From the NCBI GenBank assembly GCA_003971905.1, contig RSEE01000008.1, forward strand, positions 372,001 through 436,000: a DNA stretch of 64,000 bases. The letters are read 5' to 3'. Shown piece by piece: positions 58,599 to 64,000 of the stretch (within the stretch, counting starts at the first letter, position 1; each line of letters opens with the position of its first letter). A program made the position numbers and the translations under genes. This DNA is from Moniliella sp. 'wahieum'. Its lineage: Eukaryota > Basidiomycota > Moniliellomycetes > Moniliellales > Moniliellaceae. The notes below the pieces were generated by a model. That model was not told the origin of the DNA. It did not search any database and saw only the letters and a list, made by a program, of their open reading frames with translations.

Positions 58599-58783
58599 AG
58601 GAGAACCACCGGGCCTACTGCCCGGTCAGCCGGGGCTTCGCCCCAGCTGCCGTTCCCCCTTCGCCACCGTAGCCACCGTTCCACCGTCGCCAACACCGAC
58701 ATAGAAATAATTCACCGATTCGTTCTGACTGCAGGGGGCGTGGAACGTGGCACGGGGCACAGCTGATGTAAAAAGTGCACAGG
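58599..58783 (+). repeat. Dispersed repeat R2, copy b
   Basis: Same orientation as copy a at 31611-31775. It contains two hairpins, ACCGGGC-CTACT-GCCCGGT and GGGGC-TTC-GCCCC, followed by the shared CCACCGTTCCAC and GTGCACAGG blocks. It lies about 110 bp from the truncated end of LINE copy 3, here in opposite relative orientation to that seen at copy a, so R2 is not simply part of the LINE. Confidence 0.7.
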
Positions 58784-60662
58784 GCGAATGGAGGAATAAT
58801 ATAACGTAGGGATATGCCGTACTATGTGTATTACCCTCTCCCTCTCTTTTCGGTTGGAAGGTACTGTAGCGACGTACTATACGGCAAGCAGAAGGCGCGA
58901 TCTGAGCTACCACACAGAAGCAGATGAGCGAAACGAGGTAACGAGGTGCGTGACGAGGTGGCAGTGGCAGGGAAGAACTGAGGAATGCGCCAACAGCGGT
59001 GTCTACTACACGAGCGGCTTACAATTGAAACAAATGGTGGAGGCGCCACTGCTGGGACGCGCGGCGCAGACTAAGCCTGAAACAAGCTTGTAACGCCACT
59101 CACAACAGCCACAGTGCAACAGTATATTTTTCAAAAGCAAAAAGACATTGACCTCGTTTCCCTACTGGCCAAAACACAACGGCTGATGCATATAGTTACC
59201 TACTGCTCCTTCGCGAGTTGCCCCAGGCCACTTGCCATGGCTAGGGGGCGCACCAGAGCGTGGCTGATACATTGGTGGTTGCCGCGTGTGTGGCGGGTCC
59301 GTGCGACTCGGCATCATCACCCTGCTCCTTCTGCGGCGCTTCTTACAAAACGCGTTAAGCCACCAGTAATGAGCTCTATAGAGAGAAGATATGCGCTGGG
59401 TCGAGCCCGGACTGGGGAAGAGGAGAAGAGAAAGAGACGAAATGGGAATGGAGATGAGGAGTGGCGCCAGAGGCGAGAGGATGGGGATGCTGACGGCATA
59501 TGGCGCCCTTACAAATAGGTGGAGAGAGAGAAGCAGGTCATTTTTGTGGTCTCGGACATGTGTGGCCAGGGCTAGCCCTCGGACCGCTGGAGACCGCCGG
59601 TGACCCTTGCGCAGGCAACCGCACCTGGGGATGTTGTTCTAAAGGCAGGCCCTCGCGTGGGGTTTATGGGACGTTAGCGAGACTAAATTGGGTGTCGAAT
59701 GGGGCGTTGAAAGGTTGAGAGCAAAGAAGGGTCTGAAGCCTGAGGTGAGGGGCCCGAAGCTCCTGAAGCCTGAGGCCTGAGCCTGAGGCCTGACGGCTTG
59801 AAAAGTTCGAAGCTTAGTGGGGCGGAGTACTGGCGGTGCAACTGTCCATGTAGTAGTGAGCTAATGCGCTAAGCGCCAACGGGACATACAGGCACGCCAG
59901 ATTGTCGCAACTGTGCCGGCGGACTGAGTAAGACCTAAGCCGAACAACGGGCTACATATGGACACTGGTCAGACGGGAGACGTGACAGAAGTGCGGCCGA
60001 GACTATTATATCACTCACACTAGAAACATACGTACCGCCGGCAAAGTCCGGAAAGACCTCAGGCCGGCCTCAGGCCTCGTGCCTAGAGCCTATAGACATT
60101 TGATTACCTGAAACATGGCGGCTATATTGTGGGCAGAGGCAAGAGGCTTTGCGTGTCTGGGACCTAGAGCATAATAGTGGGGCTCCCTGGGGCTCCGTAT
60201 GGCTGTCCATAGCCCCCACATCTGCGCACTCGCATCGAAGTCGCAGTGCTGTCTGGGACGGCGTTTGTGTATAGCTCTCGCAGAGGAACAGCCTGCAATC
60301 GCAGGGAGGGCGCGCTGCATTAAGCATTTTGTGAACGTTGCGTACAGAGTGGAGGGGGGGTTACTGTTATGCGGTAGGCCTTAGGCCTTTGCCTTCTTCT
60401 CCTGATCGACTGATCGCCAGATCTCAGGCCTCACATGTCACATGTCACATGTCTCTCACAGGGGAATCAAGAGCCTGAGATGAATATGGAATGGTCATGA
60501 TGCATGATGCATGAAGCAGCACCGCTGGTCGACTGATGGATGACCCGCGTGGCTGGCAAAAGTTCCCCCATGCAACAGTTGGAATTGTTCCTGTACTGTT
60601 GTGCTTGTTCCTACACTGGCTTCTTGGCGCCTAGTCTTCTCTCTTGTGTTATACATCTTTGG

Positions 60663-60672
60663 GGTATATAAC
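60663..60672 (+). promoter_or_regulatory. TATA-like box of transporter B
   Basis: GGTATATAAC, about 185 bases upstream of ATG 60853, followed by a CT/CA-rich leader (60700-60790). Mirrored at copy A. Confidence 0.5.
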
Positions 60673-60852
60673 AGAGGACCACCGACCCCATCGATTGTTC
60701 TTCTTGTCCACAACATCTCTCCTCCGTCTTCTCAGTAACCAACCCACACCCTACAGGCTATTATACCAGCCACACGCCCACCTCTTTGAGGTTCACACAC
60801 TCCTACTCTTTCCGCGCTCCTATTTCCTTACCACTAGTTCTTCGGCTTCACC

Positions 60853-62735
60853 ATGAAACTCGGAGGCACTTCTATCGGCATTATGGTTCACCTGGTAACC
60901 CTGGTGACCATCGGTGCCGGTCTTAACGTATGTCCATGTCTCCCCCTCATTCGTGCACCAAATGAAGAACATCCCATACTGATCGCTGTTATTTTCATGA
61001 CAACAGTTTGGCTATGAGACCGGCATTATGGCTGGTTTGTACCCCATGCAAGATTTCCAACGCCGGTTTGCTACGGGGGCGGTCACTTACCCCGACGGGA
61101 AGTATGAGAAGGCCTGGTCGCCTTGGCTCCAGGGCCTGATCACTGGTTTCATGTCGATCGGCTGTGGCATTGGCGCTCTTACGGGCAACATCTGGCAAAA
61201 CCGCCTGGGCACAAAGTACAGTGTCCAGGTGTCAGCTCTGTGGATCATCATCGGTTGCATCATCAAGGTCGCCTCTGTCCACTCCTGGGTTCAATTTGGC
61301 ATTGGCCGTTTGGTATCTGGCTACGGCATTGGCATGTCCTCCGCCCTTGCGCCAGTGTATCAATCCGAACTCATGCCCCGGCAAATCCGTGGTATGATGG
61401 GCGGCTTCTTCCAGTTTGCGATTACCCTTGGCATTCTGTTGGCCTACGCCATTGCCATCGGTACGCGGTACGCTGGCAACAACGATTCGGCATCGTGGCG
61501 AGTATTGGTTGCGATCGGCTTTGTGTTTGCCATGCTTCAAGGCGCAGTTGCGATGCTGACGCCCGAGTCGCCCACCATTAGCGTACAAAAAGGCCGGTAC
61601 GATGAAGCGAAGAGGGCGATCGCCCAGATGCATGGTGTGAGCGTTGCGGACCAGGACCCGCACGTCGAATCGGAGTACCAGGACCTGATCCAGCATATCG
61701 AGGAGGAAAAAGCTGCCAACGCCGCCGACGCAACGTGGGCTGACTGCTTCAAATTCGAAAACTCGACTTGCTTCCGGACGTGCATGGGCATGGCGCTTCA
61801 GATGGGGCAGCAACTCTGTGGCGGCAACTGTACGTTACACTCCCACCTCTTCCCGACCGCTCCCTTCCTGACTCTTTTTCTTCTCCCCAGATTTCTTCTT
61901 CTATGGCAACCAGGTATTTGCCAACGCCGGCCTCAAGGACTCGTACGTGACTCAAATCATTCTTGGCGCGGTCAACTTTGTCTGCACTGCCCCTGGTCTG
62001 TGGATGGTGGAAGCATGGGGTCGCCGCAACACGCTCTTCTATGGCGCGCTTGGATGCTCCCTGTGGCTGTTCGTCTTTGCCATCGCGGGTGTCGCTGGTA
62101 ACGAGAGCGGTGTGATGGGTCAGCCCCACCTCTCCAAGGGAGTGGGTGATCTGATGACCGTTGCTGGCTGCTTCTTTGTCTTCTGCCTTGCTTGCACATG
62201 GTCTCCTGCCGTGTGGGTCTGGTGCGGCGAGAACTTTGGCGCGCGCACTCGTTCCAAGCAAGCCGCCCTTTCGACAGCCACCAATTGGGCCTGGAACTTT
62301 GCTTTGGCATTCTTCACGCAGCCCATTACGGGCAATATTGGCTATGGTACGCATATTTCTCCTGATGTTTGTTGGGCTCTGGTTGTATCGATCCCGCGCT
62401 GACCTCTTGCATTCGCAGCCTACGGTTTCATCTTTGCTTCCTGGAACATTGTCAACGCTCTCCTCGTCTTCTTCTTCGTCCGGGAGACTCAGGGGCTTAC
62501 TCTTGAGCAAGTCGACTTGATGTACCACGACCCGAGCTGCAAGCCCTGGAACAGCCGCACGTGGTGCCCTCCTGGCTTCACTTCGCGCCGTGCTTTGGTT
62601 AAGGGCGAGGTTGCCACTCTCGTGACTGCCGCGGACATGGAGAAGATTGGCGAGGAGAAAGTGGAGGATGAAAAGATGGCCGAATCGTCTCTTGGCGATA
62701 AGACGCCGGAACCTTCTACTCCGGAAACGTACTAA
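60853..62735 (+). CDS. MFS sugar (hexose-type) transporter, copy B
   Basis: Plasma-membrane sugar transporter. Exons join(60853..60927, 61007..61829, 61891..62346, 62419..62735) give 556 residues with no frame break. All introns are GT-AG (79, 61 and 72 nt). ATG 60853 has CACCATGAA context. Motifs: first helix with LNFGYETGIMAG, GRLVSGYGIGMSSALAPVYQ and ELMPRQIRG (loop 2-3 type), PESPTISVQKGRYDEAKRAI before the central loop, QQLCGGNYFFFYG (helix 7), EAWGRRNT, and RETQGLTLEQVDLMY after helix 12, where most family members have PETKGL. The C-terminal tail is acidic/Lys-rich (GEEKVEDEKMAE). Substrate is inferred, not proven. Confidence 0.93.
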
Positions 62736-62885
62736 AGCCCCATCTTCACCCTCCTCAGATACCACTTTTCCCCCTCGAGGGATGTCTATTACACCCTCCT
62801 TTCACGTTACCCTGATCCGTCTGCTCTGGCTTCACGACCTCACGTACTTCATCCCCTCTTCCACCCCGGAGAAAAAATTGACATT

Positions 62886-64000
62886 CTGCACCCTCCCCTC
62901 TCTTGACTGCGCTGTGATAGAGATGATAGCTTCCCTATAGGCTGACCCCCCTGGCACCAATCCCGCTTCTATTTTGTTCGAGTATGGTTCATGCACCTCC
63001 ATGCTTCCAGTGTGTCGCGCTGCCATCGGGAGCATCGGTGATACACCAGCTGCGCTTCTGCTGCAGGTGCTGAATTAAGGGGGTCATTTTGCTGGGGGGC
63101 GAAAGGCGGCCTAAAACCCGGATCAAATGGGCACAGTCCGCATCCCCTGCTGTTCGGGGAGGACTCACCTACTGTATGTTTTGGCCGGATCCGAATGGCC
63201 ATCGGTTGAGCAGACCAACCACGTAACCACGTGAAGTCCAGTATAGTAGACCGCCTCGAGGTTCACAGCTCGGGAAGAAACGAAGATGGGTTACGCGGTC
63301 CTGGATCATGATCCGGCAGAGGGGAACGATGCCTTCCACTGCTTGGTGCTCTGGATTGTTGACGGGGGGGCACCCATGCGTACCCAGTACTCGTTTGGCC
63401 ATCGGAAATATCTATAGTAGTGGGAACGGATATTTCGGTGGAGCGGTTGAACCACAAGAAACAAGTGCATACCCGTTGGTGTGATCACGTTGGACGGGCG
63501 CTTGATCGTGACCTCATCCTTGCTGCTCACCGGGGCGAACGTTGCGTCTCCGTCAGCCACAGAAAGGATCGCGCGTTGGTCAACAGGTGAATCGCACATA
63601 ATATGAACGTTTTGTTGTCCGATATGAAGGCAGCTATGATTATAGGCAAGAGGAAAGAGCCATGGCGGAGTGAGAGGTCCGAAATGGAGTTCAGTGAGTC
63701 GGAGAAGAATTTGCTTATTTTCAAGTCAAGGAGAACACAGGAGCGGGGCACTGTGGTGGCAACGTCAATACACAACACCACGGCGTAGTCATGACCACAT
63801 CGCTCGGCCTGTGCACATTCTGTTCAATCAGCATCCCTGCTCTGGACCAACGTAGCATGAAGTTCAACCTGCCTGCCAACATGCATGCGCGCTGGCACCA
63901 GTGCAACTGAGCTCACCATCCCCTTTTGAGCACCAGGCAAAATTTCGACACATTCCCTTTCTCGTCCGGAAGGGAGGCCTCAAGGAAAAAGAGACTGGCA
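62886..64000. other. Right end of window, no clear gene
   Basis: Beyond the right arm. A minus frame from about 63720 to 63306 is open for roughly 138 codons (LRLTELHFGPLTPPWLFPL, then an internal ATG at 63599 and DEVTIKRPSNVITPTG). It could be an exon or relic of an unrecognised gene. The last 100 bases show nothing definite. Confidence 0.4.

Larger units (their letters stand above)
56041..59390. other. 3.35-kb spacer between palindrome arms
   Basis: Single-copy spacer carrying mobile-element debris: element R3 copy b, a LINE-like 3' fragment and repeat R2 copy b. One long open frame (57135-57743) is listed separately. No recognisable host gene was seen. Confidence 0.6.
59391..62885. repeat. 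Right arm of 3.5-kb inverted repeat
   Basis: Reverse complement of 52555-56040. It contains transporter copy B and its upstream region (59391-60852), identical in content to the left arm, including the AGGCCT, CATGTCA and CATGCATCATG repeats. The outer edge is soft: near-identity stops at about 62885, but weaker similarity to 52500-52554 continues to about 62935. Confidence 0.93.

Noticed and set aside
52555-62885. Palindrome as a simple assembly chimera
   Set aside because: The arms have different outer flanks, a unique 3.35-kb spacer and scattered single-base differences. A fold-back artefact would give identical continuing flanks and no unique spacer. It remains worth confirming with reads.

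Overview
The window is nuclear DNA of a filamentous or yeast-like fungus, most likely a basidiomycete. The evidence is short GT-AG introns (about 50-90 nt) with CTAAC/CTGAC branch sites, compact genes on both strands, a class V chitin synthase with a myosin motor, a GPI-type GH16 glucanase and stand-alone eS30. The many intergenic blocks of short degenerate repeats (GTCACTAG, CATGTCA and GATCATC-like) resemble smut-lineage (Ustilaginomycotina) genomes, but that placement is only a lean.

Layout: ORC1 (5' cut by the window edge), SLD5, COX15, a membrane-type short-chain dehydrogenase, COPI beta subunit, an NKAP-like splicing factor, AVL9, CSN7, poly(A) polymerase and class V chitin synthase fill 1-27 kb. 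From 27 to 34.5 kb the sequence is gene-poor: simple repeats, one unrecognised Ser/Pro-rich gene and LINE-like fragments arranged tail to tail. From 34.5 to 52 kb lie HMG-CoA lyase, eL8, RPA49, a tRNA-Gly with an intron, pirin, GH16, eS30, an ITFG1-like FG-GAP protein and ERB1. From 52.5 to 63 kb there is a 3.5-kb near-perfect inverted repeat. Each arm carries one complete MFS hexose-type transporter gene and about 1.5 kb of upstream DNA, and the arms flank a 3.35-kb spacer that holds mobile-element debris.

The genes are mostly unlinked housekeeping functions: replication initiation (ORC1, SLD5), ribosome and RNA synthesis (eL8, eS30, RPA49, ERB1, PAP1, NKAP), secretion (COPB1, AVL9), the cell wall (chitin synthase, GH16) and mitochondria (COX15, HMG-CoA lyase). 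Several are divergent pairs with short shared upstream regions.

Many conserved genes are broken by single-base frame changes, often next to G, C, A or T runs, while the protein continues perfectly in another frame. The two transporter arms differ from each other mainly by the same kind of run-length change. I therefore read these breaks chiefly as errors of an unpolished long-read assembly, not as gene death.

The most notable structures are the transporter palindrome with signs of arm homogenisation, a roughly 220-230-nt dispersed element (called R3 here) flanked by perfect 7-bp target duplications, one copy of which sits exactly at the pirin stop codon, and a solo LTR nested inside that copy. 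No similarity searches could be run, so all names rest on motif recognition.
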